Positions 1 through 13,749 of a stretch of DNA of 64,000 bases are shown in pieces. The number at the start of each line of letters is the position of its first letter. The stretch's first letter is position 1. A program made the position numbers and the translations under genes. The notes under the pieces were generated by a model. It did not search any database. It saw only the letters and a list, made by a program, of their open reading frames with translations, and was not told where the DNA came from. This DNA comes from Caprella mutica (taxonomy: Eukaryota > Arthropoda > Malacostraca > Amphipoda > Caprellidae): contig CANNZV010002570.1 in assembly GCA_947561585.1 (NCBI GenBank), forward strand, positions 1-64,000, in the 5' to 3' direction.

Positions 1-612
1 TCAAAACTTTTTAATAAAATAAAAATATCAGGAAGTATGTAGAGAACATATTATCTTTGAATATATTTTAAATACAATTATAAATACATTTTTTTACTTT
101 TATTTAGATAATTTAATTGTAATCAATTATCCTCAATGATAATAACAGATCACATTACAATAGCCGAGGGAATGTTTTGGACAAATAAAAAATCATGAGT
201 AAAAAAAAAACGAAAGTTCAGTGCAGATGACCCACCTGTGGATCACCTCAAAAAACTTGATCATCTTCAAAAAACATTGTATAATAAACGGGAAATTTTT
301 ATATTTATGATTTTTATTTTTTAATATGTATTGAGTTTACAAGTGAATGAAAGTTATCATGATCATTAATCAAAAAATTTGATCACTCAGTAAATATGGC
401 ACTACCTATAATAATTTGCATTAAAATTGGGAAAATTAAAAGAATTTTTTCGAATAAAACTATATTTCTATTATTATTTTATTATAGGGAATCAATTTTC
501 TATGAGCAACTGATCATATTTTATATCCTTAAAATAAATGAAATTCTTACTAAATTTTCCTTTCCCCCCCTTTTTTAGTACTGTACGGAGTGATACTCTG
601 CTAGTACGATTC

Positions 613-1564
613 CGGGTGAGTTCTTACACACGAATGTATCTCATTAAAATCTACAGGAAAAATGAACGAACTCACCAGATTTTCCCCTATATTTTTTTAT
701 TCATTTATATAAGCTGAATCATTTTTATTTTATTGTTATCCAGATATCACCAGATTTTTCAACATATTTAGTTTCAAATTGATTGTTAGATGATTAATAA
801 TTCTTATCTAAATATTCTAATATTCAATGAATCTATTAACAATAATTATTCAATATGAATATCATTCCTGTTGTAAGATATATTCCAACAGAGGGCAATG
901 TTTTTTTTTAAATGTCTGAGATGTTACTATGTCTTCTCTATTTTGCACATAATTGGAATAGAAGCCAAAGATTGAAGTTCATTAATTTCTACCGATGAAA
1001 TTATAAAATATTATCCGTTCTGGTTTGATATTTCGAAACCGAAACCTACTAACATGAATTTTTAAGGAGAAACATGTTTCATGGAGAAAGAGCTCAAACT
1101 ATTTATCTCATTGGTTTTTTATTTATTATTAATTTCTCTGTGCAAGTTGAGTTGTGAAACTATCTTATATTATTAGTGATTAACTAAATAACACTTTTAT
1201 GCTATTTATTTATACATGAGTGAGTGGTTCATCAAGTGACTGAATCTTCTTTTCCCCCTCTAATCCCAGTAAATATTGCAACGTGGGCCGTATTATGACG
1301 TGCTTCGGTAACCTTATGGCAACGTCGTGCATCGGCAAATTAATTCATTTTGACATCGGCACAACGTCGGCTACACAACATGCGGTCGTCAGATGGATAT
1401 TATTTGTCGGCAGTTTGGCGTTCCTACAGCAGTTTAGTTTGTAGTTATAAGCAGTAGAATACCTAAAGATTCGATTGTGAGTTAGAAAAAAACTTGTATC
1501 CCGAATAGTTAAGATTCTATAAGCCATAAAAGGAAAAATGTATGAACTCACCCGGTTCTCCCCT
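613..1564. repeat. Possible degenerate inverted-repeat element
   Basis: A 35-bp sequence containing GAACTCACC and ending TCCCCT occurs at 655-689 and again at 1530-1564. The inverse motif CCGGGTGAGTTC lies at 613-624 and matches GAACTCACCCGG at 1544-1555. The spacing suggests a decayed MITE-like element, but no target duplication was found. Confidence 0.3.
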
Positions 1565-2429
1565 AGGCTATATGGTAATATATCCGAGTTATCGTACGGC
1601 TCTATATTTTGATGATAAAAAATAATACAATAATACAGTTTAATTTTACTTCAATTTTGGTGTTAATGATAGTTGCATTGAGTTGATTAACAGATACATA
1701 CTTTTTTATTGGTTTTAAATAATCGAAAATGTGAAGTCACACGATATCTCATAACTTACGCTATATACTTTAGACCACATCTGTATAATCAAAAGAATAA
1801 AAAAATAGGGTAGGCAGAAAAGCTACACATATAATTTCCATTTTTTTGTTCCGACAAAAAAATATTCCAAAAGAAATATATAATTATATCTTTTGCAATC
1901 ATACATATTTTATATATATTTGGAAATTACGAATTAAATTATTTGCTGAAATAGTTAATATTGATGGTTGACATTCTACAATGAATAAAAACACATTTAC
2001 TTGCAAATGACATAAATTTTATTACTGAGATAACATTGCATATGTTCCTACTGTACTTCGTTTCAAAAGTTTAGGACACTAACAATTTGTGACTGGCAAT
2101 TCATTACTGATTATGAGAGTAAAGTTCTGTAAATGTAGCTACAGTTGCCCTACTCTTCTCATTAGATAAGCTGTTTAGTGTTACTTTGTCATGAAAAAGG
2201 ATCATATTCTATGTTTGTTAGTGTTATAAAGAGAATTGTATCAGCTACACTAGTTGTGAAATTAAAAAAAATATGATTTGAAATGTAATGGAATGGGCAA
2301 CAGAGTTTGAATTTCCTTTAAAGCAAAGATAACAAAATAGAGTGCGATGAATAGTATTCGAAAATGAGAGCTTGTTATTGTATCGAAACTACTACATTAC
2401 CTTTACAAAGTACTTCTATATGCATTCAT

Positions 2430-2570
2430 TATACTCCATCTATATTCCCATGATTCTCCCAATGTGCTGTCATGATGCTCCCTCTATGTTTTCATGATAC
2501 TCTCTTTATGTTCTCTTGATTCATAATGAATCTATGCTCTCATACTGCATCTTCTATTTTCTCTTATATA
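2430..2570. repeat. Degenerate ~30-bp tandem repeat
   Basis: Units resembling CTCTATGTTCTCATGATACTC recur four to five times with many substitutions. No coding or regulatory meaning is visible. Confidence 0.4.
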
Positions 2571-3676
2571 GTCCAATAACTCTGAACTTAGCCTAAACAT
2601 TTCCTTCTTTCTTTTAATATATTCAGAATATTATAGGTTTTTTTGATTAATAAATACAAAAAAATGATACCAAGATGATCATCAACTAACATGAAATCTT
2701 GACTTGAAATTGTGTTCATGTATAATTTTTGTGAATATTTCTTAGAATAATTATTCCCAGGCTCTCATTTTTTCCTTCGCAGTTAAGACAAAGATTTTAT
2801 GTAAAAGAATTTCGCAGCAAAAAATATTTTATGTGTATAAAAATATCTAGTGGGATGAATATAATGATTTTTGGGTCTTCGGTATTGTGCCTCAATTTGA
2901 AAAAAAGGAGAAAAAGATATCGAATGATAGGGAGTTTCAATAATAAATTAAATAGTTACTGAAAGTTTATTATTCTGAGTATAGAATAAAAATAGATATT
3001 GTTAATTGAAACAAATAATGTTCGTTCACATTTTATAAAACATATTCCAAATAAACAAGAAGAAATTAAAAAAATATCTTTTTATCTTTGAAATAATTCA
3101 CAAAGTAATTAAATTTTTGTAAAGTTCGTACAATAATGAATAGCTTTATTATATAAAATGTAGACTGAAATTGATCTAAGAATATTTAATGGTTACTGCA
3201 AAGTAAGAACGGAAGTTTTGATTATCAAGAATTATTGTTTCTGAAAAATAATCTGTTTAACCCTTTTAAAGATTTTTGAAAAAAAAAATATCAAAAAGTC
3301 AATTTGTTGAGATTGTATAACAGTTTCAGAGAGGTAGCTTAAATCTTTAAAATTAATCTTTAGGCGTATCTAAGAACTTTTCTAATTCTAAGATAAGTTT
3401 ATTAAAACTCTCCACATACTGTTAACTCAGATATGGGAATTCCTTCTTTGTGTTAGTTACAGCAGTTGTTTCGTGAAGTTATTATTCTACATATAGCAGC
3501 TTGGAAAATTATCGCTACCTTCAGAGGCTTTGATATTTGTTAACATTTGGAACAGATCTATAAATGAAAGAATATCACTATGTAGTATTAATATACATAG
3601 TTCCAATATGCTTCATGAAATATATAATATTTTAAAAAAGACAATGTCATAATATTAAAATCTGATAGAAATAGAA

Positions 3677-3765
3677 ATGGTGACGTAAGTTTCATTACTG
3701 GACGTTTCTTTATCGCGGATGTTTCGTTAGCGAACGTTTCATTATTAGTACTTTTCTACTGGGAC
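3677..3765. repeat. Solo arm related to the 10.7-kb tandem-repeat TIR element
   Basis: The stretch begins GGTGACGTAAG and carries three to four degenerate copies of GGACGTTTCGTTACT, the same unit that builds the arms of the element at 10720-11469. No opposite arm is nearby, so it looks like a truncated or decayed relative. Confidence 0.45.
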
Positions 3766-4834
3766 TTATATTTACAATATATTCCATAGAGTAATGGTTG
3801 GTAAACTTATTGATTGAGCCACTTTCCTTTCTGAAATTTTCAACCCGTCTCCTATATTTATTATCTATTCTGATGTCAGTGTTAGGGCCTTTGTTTCCGA
3901 AGCAGACGTTAATCTCCTACTAAAATTTATAATACAAATTAATAATTTCGTCAAACGAGAAAAACAAGAGAAAAAACAGAATATTGTTCAAAAACTGTAA
4001 ATTTGTTGTGTCAATGATCGATTTATATTTAAATTCAACTTGAAAACTATAATTCTTAGATATTCATTCTAATTGTTTAAAATTTTTTATGTAAGATGGC
4101 TGTTTGTATTGAATAAAGTTTTCGTTATCTAACAATTCGTCACACTTCTGATTCTTGAAGCTTTGGTTGTTTTTGGTAAAATGCAAGAAATTTTTTCACT
4201 TGAGTTTCCTCTTAATTTTCCCCTTGATATTTTTCTGAAAGAAGAAAATCTGCATGTCACTTCACGACTGAAACAGTCGGGTGGATTCTCCTGAATACAC
4301 TTTTATAATTCAAAGGTTTACTGAAGCAAACCATTGTGTTTACACTTGTTTTCCGAGGTGAATACAGCTGCAAATTACTTTTCAAGCATTTGGAATATTA
4401 TAATTGTCTCCACTACGGACTCATGACTGGAGAATGATAAAAATGATACATTCTAATTACATCTTTATTTCACTTCAAGCAGTATATATACTAATATCTA
4501 AATCTCCTTGTTTGTTAGTGTAATTACATATCTTCAGATTGATTTTTTTTTCAATTATTCATATTCTTGCCTAAATATGGATATTTTATCCTCATTCATG
4601 TTAACCAATATAAGAATATATAAATCTAGTTGTTTGTAAGTTCCATTAATTATTTTAATTTCAAAATGATTAAGTTTTCCACCATTTACTTATATTTCTT
4701 CCTAAATAAACATATTTATATATAACTCATGATAATTCATGTATTTTTCATCTTAATAATGTATTAGCAACGTAATTACATAATACATGAATACGTATTA
4801 TTTCATTACGTATTACATATAAAATATACATGTA

Positions 4835-6131
4835 CAGGGTGGGGCGTAAGTTTGGAAGCAATTTTTCAAACATTAATATAATTCTTAAAAATAAGTTCCT
4901 AAGTAGGTGATAGGGTTTGAACTATAGTATAGACACTACATTATGACGTGGCAGTGTTATTTTTTTACAAAAATTTAGTCAATTCAAAAATGTCAGACAA
5001 AAGAGAAGCTATTATTGCTCAACACCGTACCGGGAAGTCAGATTCTATCATTTCAAAGACTCTCTCAATAGCGAGATCGAATGTTTGGAAATGAGTGAAG
5101 CGTTTTAATGAGAGAGGAGACTTGACTGATCATCCAAGAAGTGGTAGACCACGCTCACAACGCACCAAACAACTGATAAAATGTGCCCGAGAGAAGATCA
5201 GGAGGAACCCGAAAAGGTCAATACGATTGTTAGCCAAAACAGCTAATGTGAGTCCCAGAACAATGAGAAGAGTTGTCAAAGAAGACCTAAAGATGTCCTC
5301 TTTCACCCTCCAAAAGAGACAGACTCTGTCAGAAGCTGTAAAGAAAAAGAGATTGGAGAGAAGCAAAGCACTTCTGAGAGAATTGAATCTGGCACGGCTG
5401 GTGAAATTGTTTGGTCTGACGAAAAAAATTTCACAGTGGAAATGGCTCACAACCGGAGGAATGACAGAATAATTGGTAAAAGTGCAAAAGACATCCCATA
5501 CAACCAAAAAACTGTCCACAGAACCATGAAACCTGCTTCAGTAATGGTCTGGGCCACCGTTTCAGAAACTTGGAGATCTCCTTTAATTTTTGTGGAACAA
5601 GGCGCCAAAATCAATGCTAAATGTTATATTGAGAATATTTTGACGCCAATGTTGGAGTCAGCTAAGGATCACTTCGGTAATGACACTCTATGGACATTTC
5701 AGCAAGACGGCGTGACTTCACATTCTGCAAATGTCACTCAAAACTGGTGCCAGGACCATCTTCCACGGTTTTGGTCCAAAGAAATGTGGCCTCCCTGTTC
5801 CCCAGATGTTATTCCTATGGACTTTTCGGTATGGTCCATTCTTGCATCAAAGGCCTGTGGTAAATTCCATCGCAGTGTGGATGATTTAAAGCGTTCGCTC
5901 CAGAGATCTTGGAAGGAAATTTCACAAGAACAGTTGCGTGCCGCAGTAGGAGGAGTTCGGAGGAGATTTGAGGCTGTTATTAAAAACAAGGGGGGACATT
6001 TTGAATAAATTTATGATTTTTGAATTCTTAAAACCCTTATGTAATAATACATAACTGTAAATTATTAAATATATTTTTCGTTGGATTATAATATGCACTT
6101 TTATTTGCTTCCAAACTTACGCCCCACCCTG
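4835..6131 (+). mobile_element. maT-type (DD37D) Tc1/mariner transposon, copy 1
   Basis: The element begins CAGGGTGGGGCGTAAGTTTG and ends in the exact inverse. It is flanked by TA on both sides (4833-4834 and 6132-6133), the target duplication of the Tc1/mariner superfamily. The ~26-bp terminal inverted repeats enclose one transposase gene that fills most of the 1297 bp. A second copy of the same family is at 38562-39818. The perfect TIRs contrast with a broken transposase, so this copy could move only with enzyme supplied from elsewhere. Confidence 0.93.
4990..6008 (+). pseudogene. maT-family transposase, broken by one stop and one frameshift
   Basis: The intact form would be about 339 residues: cut-and-paste transposase acting on the element's TIRs. 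The start is the ATG at 4990, matching copy 2 (MSDKREAI). An N-terminal paired helix-turn-helix region runs over roughly the first 110 residues. WSDEK, holding the first catalytic Asp, is near 5412-5426. QQDGVTSH with the second Asp is near 5700. PPCSPDV followed by PMDFSVW gives the third Asp. Thirty-seven residues separate the second and third Asp, the DD37D spacing of the maT clade. Two lesions are visible by comparison with copy 2: TGA at 5092-5094 replaces a Cys codon, and one base is missing near 5387. The catalytic residues themselves survive. Confidence 0.9.
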
Positions 6132-6133
6132 TA

Positions 6134-8965
6134 TATCATATTTCTATGAGAAATATCTAGCTGTAGTTCATGCAATCGTACAAAAAAAATATGTACGTAC
6201 TTTATCTATTCAAAACTGCAAATAATTCTATTTGTTTTACCAAAGGATCATGATAGGATACATATACTAAATATATATTAAAATAGTTGATATCACTGAA
6301 AAGCAATCCATCCTTTCAGAGAGTTTTATTTTTTCTACAAATAACATGCTTTACATGTTCATGTATGTAAAATTGGTGTTGGGTGAATATTTATCTCTCG
6401 CTTTATAATACGGATATCCCTGTTTCATGATTTTCACTGAATATATTGGAACTTTAGTATTAATAAATTATAATATCATTATAATGAAATGAATATCTCA
6501 GTTTTTCTTACCAATTATAATATTAAATTTAATTATTTTGTCGATTAAATGCCTTCTTTTTTATTGAATTTGACAATCGAAAATAAAGCTGGGACATATA
6601 ATTGCATCAATTTGAGATATAGTAATTGCATCAATTCAGATCTCAAACGGCAAACTCTGACCAGCAGCAAATGGTCAAAGAATGGACTTCATTAACGTGG
6701 AAATTCCAAAAATTGTCTCCTGAGTGAACGACTATTGCCATGAACTCATTTTAGTCGACGGAAGAGTTCCACGTCTTCTAGGTGAATTAATTTAAAATTC
6801 TTATACGAACAACAGCAACATAATATATTGGTATAAAAATTTAATATATTTGATGGATCATATAATAAATATAGACATATACAATTATTATTATGATATA
6901 TTTCCTATACAAAAATTTGATTTCTTGCTTAATTAATTTTAGTTTCATTTCTGGAGAAAATGTAATAATTTAACTACAAAATTATCAAGAAATTGGTAAT
7001 AATATAATATTGAATAATATATTCAAGAAAGAAAAATGTATATTTAAAATGAACACTATGAGTTACTTAATTCTTCGAGGTTCCTAAAATCGAATCATCT
7101 ATCTAACTATAATGTGTTCCCCGCTTATGTCCAAAGGATATAAACTAACGCAAAAAGATCCTCTTTGTTTGTCCCCGGAACTCCTCTTCCCCTAACTTGG
7201 TCTCTTCCATCAACATTTGAAAAGAAGGAAGAAAATTTCATAAGCTCTGATGAGTTGACAAATGCGATTCGAGGAACAACTTATGGATCACAACAGTTGC
7301 TCTCACCACTCACCATTGGATATAATTCGTGTAATTAAACTGAAATTGAAGAATTTAATGGGCTATTTATGTCTCTCTCTTCAAACAAATATGGCAAATA
7401 ATGAGAGGAAATATTTCTTGTTAAATTATATCAGTGAAGTTCTCGTAAAAGTGCTATGTTGTTACTTTTACTCATCATTGAAACTTCGATAAGTTCAGTT
7501 ATACATTTAGTCATTGATTCCCTATCAATGGTTAAAAGATATATTTTTTGAAAGTAATCATTACTTTGTTTCCATGCTTTTATTTTGAAATGTTAAAATT
7601 TAATATAACAACTTTGAAAAATATTTTTCATAGAAGAAACTTCTAAATTAAATTCGGGCCAAAAAAAAAAAATACTGCTAGCCATGCTGTAAATAAGTCA
7701 TTGCTGCTTTATGCGTTTCATCTTATACAGGGAAAAACAAACATGCTCTGCCTCATGAAAATTGATATAAACGCACATCGATTTTATATTTAGGACATTC
7801 TACTCGTATGAATATTTCAATATACTTATAACAAATCCAGATATATCTTCATTGAACAATCATTGCCGATATTCATGGCTTACCCAATCACATAATTAAG
7901 TAAGCCATGCGTTATTTAAAAGCTTAACATAAAATTTAAGAATATTAATTTGTTTCATGCAAATAATGTTATTCTATTATTTGTTAATTTAACCTAAAAT
8001 ATTCGGGATATTGTGTATTGTTAACATAAATTTATCCATCCTTCTTTACTATTATTTTTTAAATAGGATTAAATATATTATCCAGATGGCTGGAAAAATA
8101 CAAATTTTGTTTGTGAATGTACTTTAAAAAAATAGGAATAGTGTTTTTTATCAAATGTCCATATTCTAAATAAACAAATACGAATGAACTGCATTAAACT
8201 TTCCAATATTTGACAACTAAAATTATGAAATCATTATCCAGTGAAGTGAGTGAACCGAAGTGAAATTCAGAAGAAAACATTATTTTTAAACTATAATTTA
8301 AATAATGTTTCACAAGGTTCAGCTTGAAAATACGCCAATAGTTTTTCTGTTCATCTCAGTTTCCTGTGCGATATTCATAAAATACACTCAAGAACAATAT
8401 CTGAAAAACAGTATGTCTGAAAAACAATGTGCCCAGTGGATAAGATAGAACCAGGAGTAACTTGTAAGTGGTATTAAAAGACTGTTAAGATTTTCATATG
8501 ACTACTACTTTCAACATCATATTGCTGTTTTGATTATCTGAATCCTTACAATATAGCTGTGTCAATTTGTAATATTAACAATAAATTTGGAATAGACATA
8601 TTTTTAACATGAAATATATACTTTATATTTCCTATTGAATTCTACACTCCTGTAAATCTGGATCTTTCCATTAAATCTTCTTTCAACAATGAAAACTTCA
8701 ATGAACCATGTAATATTCATTTTCCAATTAAATCATCATTTCATCAAAAGTTATTAAAACTCAAAGTTGAAGGTACTTGCAACGCTGAGTTTAAATAATC
8801 TCTTATAATATGGATTTCCCATTGTGTATGAATCTTTTCAATCAATTCTTTTTAATTTCCATCATGAAATCATTATTCTCAAATAAAACTGACTTTCTCC
8901 CCTAAATACTTCAATCTCTCGGAATGATCATTTTGCATAAAATACATTTACCCTTGGAAAGATAC
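6134..8965. other. AT-rich intergenic DNA, nothing recognised
   Basis: No gene, repeat array or terminal inverted repeat was found. The open frame at 7262-7492 has no recognisable domain. Confidence 0.55.
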
Positions 8966-8967
8966 TA

Positions 8968-9343
8968 CCCAAGCAACACAAGTTAATGGGGCCCATGTGG
9001 GCACTAGGATGACAAATCGTATTGGTACTTTGTGGTTATTTGCAAAATGGGCCAACATGGTGACAGCATGGACGGTTATATTGAAACCATCTTGGGCCAA
9101 GATGTTCCCAATATGTTAATCAAGTTTCAGCCGGTCGCTATATAGTAATCAGGTTGAGCCAATATGACAATTCAATGGGATGGACTCGCCATATTGAGCC
9201 AACCTTCTCCCAAGGTAACATTCCATGAGAATGGATAACCACATTATCCCCATGTAATTTCTAGGCTACTTTTCAGTTTGCCATCTCTTGCCCATCTAAC
9301 TATGTAGTGCCAATGTTGGCACAATGTGTCATGGTTGCTTGGG
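8968..9343. mobile_element. MITE with CCCAAGCAAC termini and TA flanks
   Basis: The left end reads CCCAAGCAACACAAG and the right end, inverted, reads CCCAAGCAACCATGAC. TA flanks both ends (8966-8967 and 9344-9345). The 376-bp interior has higher GC than its surroundings and several inverse motifs (GGGCCAACATGG, GTTGAGCCAATATG). It contains no coding sequence, so it is a non-autonomous element, probably mobilised by a Tc1/mariner-type transposase. Confidence 0.65.
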
Positions 9344-9345
9344 TA

Positions 9346-10711
9346 ACGCCAGAAATATATTTTTCTCGAATAAAACGTTTATTTCCCTCAAATCATATTC
9401 TCCTGAGAAACCTTTCATTCCCTTCAATCTACATCCACCCTAAAATTTGCACACTACTCCAGAAAATCACCCCAAATTGAGTGAAGAATGCGATTGTTTG
9501 CCGCAAACGAATTCAATTCAATATCTACAATGACGTGATCGTAGTTTATATCTATCAGCTACTCCTAAATGATGATATAAGTTCATAGAAAAACATCAAT
9601 TTTTATTTTTTTCAAACATTTATTTGAAGATTGTAAGTAAATATCCTAATTACAACGATGAATACGAAAAGATGAATAGAAATGAGAGATATTAAAAGTT
9701 AAATTCTTTATCAGTTCATATCAGATGGCACACTTCAATCACTATTTGATCACACATTAATGGACCAAGGCTTCAATCTAAAATATGTCTCAGATTGCAT
9801 AATATAAATTATTCATCATAAAAATTGTCAGTATTTCACTCATACTATTCCTGAACACCAGTCTGTTTTCTCTAATGTTTCATTGATATCCTTTCCTAAC
9901 TACATACCCTCAGTTTTCCTAAAGGTCTTATCTGCAGCCAATGGAAACCAATTGAGGAGAATGAAGAGAATCTCTATCTTTCTGTATATCAAATATAGAC
10001 GGTGTGTGAGAACCTGAGGAATAATATGCTAGAGAGTGAATGCCTGACGTGAATTTTACTATGAAAAAAAGCTAGTATGATAAATAACCTATACTCATAA
10101 TAAATAGTATGCATCACAAATGAGAATACCCGAATTCAACTGCTTATAATTTTGAAACAATTAAGATTTTTTTTGTTGTTGTATTTTATTGAGTGTAAAC
10201 AAATATCAATTCAATCATATTATTTCTCATATATATATCAGAGGTGACAACGTCACATGTCGAGTTAATTAGAAGCATATCTAAAAATCCAGTGCAAGGT
10301 TTTCAATATAGTTTTTGACATCATAAAGTCAACTATTGAAATGTGTGCCTATAGTTGCTGTGGTCCCCAAAATCCGGTTAGAATAATTTTTTTTATACTT
10401 ATTTATTAATAATTCGTTAAGGATAGTGTAAGCGCTATATTCTTCGTGTTATTCAAAATTGGTGTTTTAATGATGTTCAGTTCACTTTATCGTGCTAACT
10501 CAAAATTCACTGACCTGACGCACAACCTTCAAAACTTTTTTGAAATTTAACTAATTTTTTAATTCAAATTCAATTTTTTTTTATATTATATTTATTTTGT
10601 CATACACATGCTGTTTATTGTGATATTAGAGTTAGTTTTTTGTACTTGCCTGCAGATACCATATCTCTATGTTTAGAACGCTTTTATAGGTTTTTGCTAG
10701 TTTTTCCCTGT
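9346..10711. other. AT-rich intergenic DNA, nothing recognised
   Basis: No repeat or coding structure was found in this stretch. Confidence 0.5.
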
Positions 10712-10719
10712 TGTCAAAT

Positions 10720-11469
10720 GGTGCTAGGACGTTTCGTTACTGGACGTTTCGTTACCGGACGTTTCGTTACCGGACGTTTCGTTACTAAGGCGTTTCGTTA
10801 CTACGACGTTTCGTTACTAGGACGATTCGTTACGAAAGATTTTTTAAATTTGAAATGAGTTATAGACTAAAAAATATACCTATATCATACATCATAAATA
10901 TGTACTGAATTTTTTTCCCTATGCTGAACCAATTACCGGATATATTCAAAAATATTAGAAAATAGTATATAAGAATAAGATAAAGAGTTGAAATGTTAAA
11001 TTATATAATCTAATCTATTAATTTGAATTTTACCCTAACGTTAAAACATTTTCCGAAATATGAAAAAACAAAAGATTTTCTTAATGTAAGCAGTTGAGTA
11101 AGCTCCGAGTTCTCAGATTGAACCACATTTTCGATCGTGTGAGGAAAAATAAAATAGAAATATTGTTATGTAACTTCTATATCGATTGGATTTTAATCAA
11201 TATATAACCAAACGAATAAAAAATATGTTTAAAAAGTAGACATTATTTTTAAAGTAGTATAAATAAATAAATTATGGGATTGGTATAAAATGTAGTCGGC
11301 AACCCATTTCAAATAAAAAAATAATTTCCATTTCTTAAAACATAATGAAAAAGCTGGTAACGAATCGTACTGATATCGAATCGTCCTGGTAACGAAACGT
11401 CCGTTAACGAAACGTCCGGGTACGAAACGTCCGAGTACGAAACGTCTAGTAACGAAACGTCCGGTCACC
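10720..11469. mobile_element. Tandem-repeat-TIR element with 8-bp target duplication (Mutator-like)
   Basis: The element starts GGTGCTAGGACGTTTCG and ends CGTCCGGTCACC. TGTCAAAT directly flanks it on both sides (10712-10719 and 11470-11477). Each arm is a short tandem array of a ~15-bp unit, GGACGTTTCGTTACT on the left (10728-10835) and its inverse on the right (11357-11465). The open frames here simply read RFVTG repeats out of the array and are not genes. The interior is AT-rich and non-coding. The 8-bp duplication and long structured TIRs fit Mutator-like elements. The assignment rests on the related 15.5-kb copy, which carries a transposase fragment. Confidence 0.8.
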
Positions 11470-11477
11470 TGTCAAAT

Positions 11478-13500
11478 ATCCCTTCAAAAATAATCAAGAA
11501 TACATATTTACCCACGCTTTTACCTTCATCCCCAACCCTTAGATTAAACGCGTTAATTAAAATGAATAAACATTAGGACATCAAATTTCAGGCGAGTATG
11601 AATAGCTTTTCGAATAATAGAATGAATAGTCCACTAACATTGATTGAGTGTGATTACATTGAGAAAAGGGTTTTCATCACTCCGGCAAATGACGTTAAAA
11701 TTGGTAATGTTTTTATTCTCTTAGTGTTGTTCTGATAAACCGGGGAACAAACAGTTTTCCAGTTACAAATTTTACAAGAACCAAACATATGTGTTGTTGT
11801 TTTTCGTTGCATTCATTTTATGATGGAGCATTATTTGCAACTTTCTAAATGAAAACTTATATTGTAAATTTTTAGCTCTAGCTTTTTTGGGATCCGGTTG
11901 CAGCCCGCTTGATCAATTTCAAGAATAAACTCTTTTTATCTCAACCTAATAATTTAGATAACGTGAGGATTAGAATCATATGTGAGATTGAATTCTAGAA
12001 GTATAATCCTATTCTGAGTTAATCAAGAGAGGCCTGGCATCGCTGAAATGAAGATGCCAAAAATGTGTCACAAATAAAGGCCACCATAATGAGTAGATCC
12101 TACTATTTTTGTTAACTTTCATTATAATGGAGATTGTTTTTTAAACATATATAAATCCTATATGATACTTTAGTTATTTCTGAATAAAACAGTTCTTTTA
12201 AGCTTATGAAAAAGTTTCAAATGGTAAACGCTGTGATGTCAGTAAATCTATTAATATTTAGCGTCATTTGCTAGAATGCTAAGAAAAACTTCTCTGAACA
12301 GAATGCAACAAAATGAATTATTGTCTTTTGATTCATTCCAAAATTAAACCCAGTTGAATTCGGGTTTTCTTTTTTATATTTCAAATGAAATAATGAGCAT
12401 TCATTAATGAATACTCAAAGCGCAACCTCCAATACACGCTATATTAAAATTAAAATATAGAATACAATATGAGAACGAAATTCTTTGGAAAAAAACCATT
12501 CGCATACATTACAGAGTTCTAGCAAAATGTATAAATATTTATATTATTTAAAAAAAAATACAATTTGCATACATTACAGAGTTCTAGCAAAATGAATAGT
12601 TATTTTGCTATCAAAATGAATAATTATTTCTATCACGTATCATTCTAAATGTAATTCAACACTTGCAGAAATCTAAAATATTTCTATTCACTTACACTAT
12701 TTTTTTTCAATGGCATTGGTGTAACACTGTATTATTTCATCACATATCATAATAAGAACTAGTGTATAACATCACTCTTTAAAAAGGAACCAATACAAGT
12801 CTAGATTAGTTTACAACGGTTAAAATGTCAATATAATTATGAAAGTGATGTCAGTTGTTATCGAATAATAAAGTAAAACTAGACTGATTGTGATCTGTTT
12901 GATCAGACTGTACAATATATATAATTCTTCAATGAATTAAATACAAACCTAATTATATGAATACACTCTTAATAACCCGTTATGCTTTTGATTAATTAGA
13001 GTGTGAACTATTGTATAAACGATAAATATCATGATATCATATCCTATTGTTAAAGGAATTGCGGTGATCTGTTAATGAAACCACTTTCCTTTCTGACTGT
13101 TACTTTACGTTCCTTGTATTTAATTTCCTTTTGACTTCAGAATTGTGGCCTTCGGTTCAAAGGCAGACAAACCCTAACTAGAATAGATATTTTTTGTATC
13201 CATTTTGTTAAATCTATTATGTTCTCATAGATAGTTTGTATAAATTCAGAAACTTTTCAATTTACATATATAGGATGTGGCCATAGGCCTTGTAGCTTAA
13301 CGGACCCTTATATTCTCGATAAATTCTTTTGTTCTTTTATTTTGAAATTAACAATGTCTACAATTGGAACGTTTCCTTTCATTTCAATTAAATTTAATTT
13401 TGTAAGGGAATATTTTGTTCAATTAAATAAATGAAAAAATTCCCGGGACCAAAAAAAAATGATTTAAAGTTACTTATAGTCTTGTCTTATCTAGGCTAGG
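11478..13500. other. AT-rich intergenic DNA with one short direct duplication
   Basis: A 28-bp sequence starting GCATACATTACAGAG occurs at 12502-12529 and again at 12567-12594. Nothing else is recognisable. Confidence 0.5.
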
Positions 13501-13506
13501 ATACTA

Positions 13507-13749
13507 CAATAGAACTCTTCTATAATGAAGTCACGTATAGTGAATGTAGTGTCTTGGGTAAGGGAATTGCCCTTATAGTGAACCTATTATCTTCAGTCTA
13601 AAATGAAAGGCCAACAGTGTAAGAAACCTGATGGTCGTTTTATAGCTGGCTAATGAAAATTCAATCAATCTATTATTAAACCGGCATCTTACTTACTCCG
13701 GAAATTTCAGTGACAATAGATGATTCCATTATAGAGGTGTTTTATATTG
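13507..13749. mobile_element. Possible pogo/mariner-like MITE
   Basis: The left end reads CAATAGAACTCTTCTATAAT and the inverted right end CAATATAAAACACCTCTATA. Both share the CTCTATAATG-type core of pogo-like termini. TA precedes the left end, but the right target copy is not clean. No coding sequence lies inside. Confidence 0.45.

Larger units (their letters stand above)
1..4832. other. AT-rich intergenic DNA, no gene seen
   Basis: The stretch is AT-rich with stops in all frames, and the short open frames (for example 396-578 and minus 1345-1551) show no domain, splice context or codon bias. Only the weak repeats listed separately (613-1564, 2430-2570, 3677-3765) stand out. Confidence 0.6.

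Noticed and set aside
1345..1551. 68-codon minus-strand frame in a GC-richer patch
   Set aside because: No recognisable motif, splice context or neighbour support.
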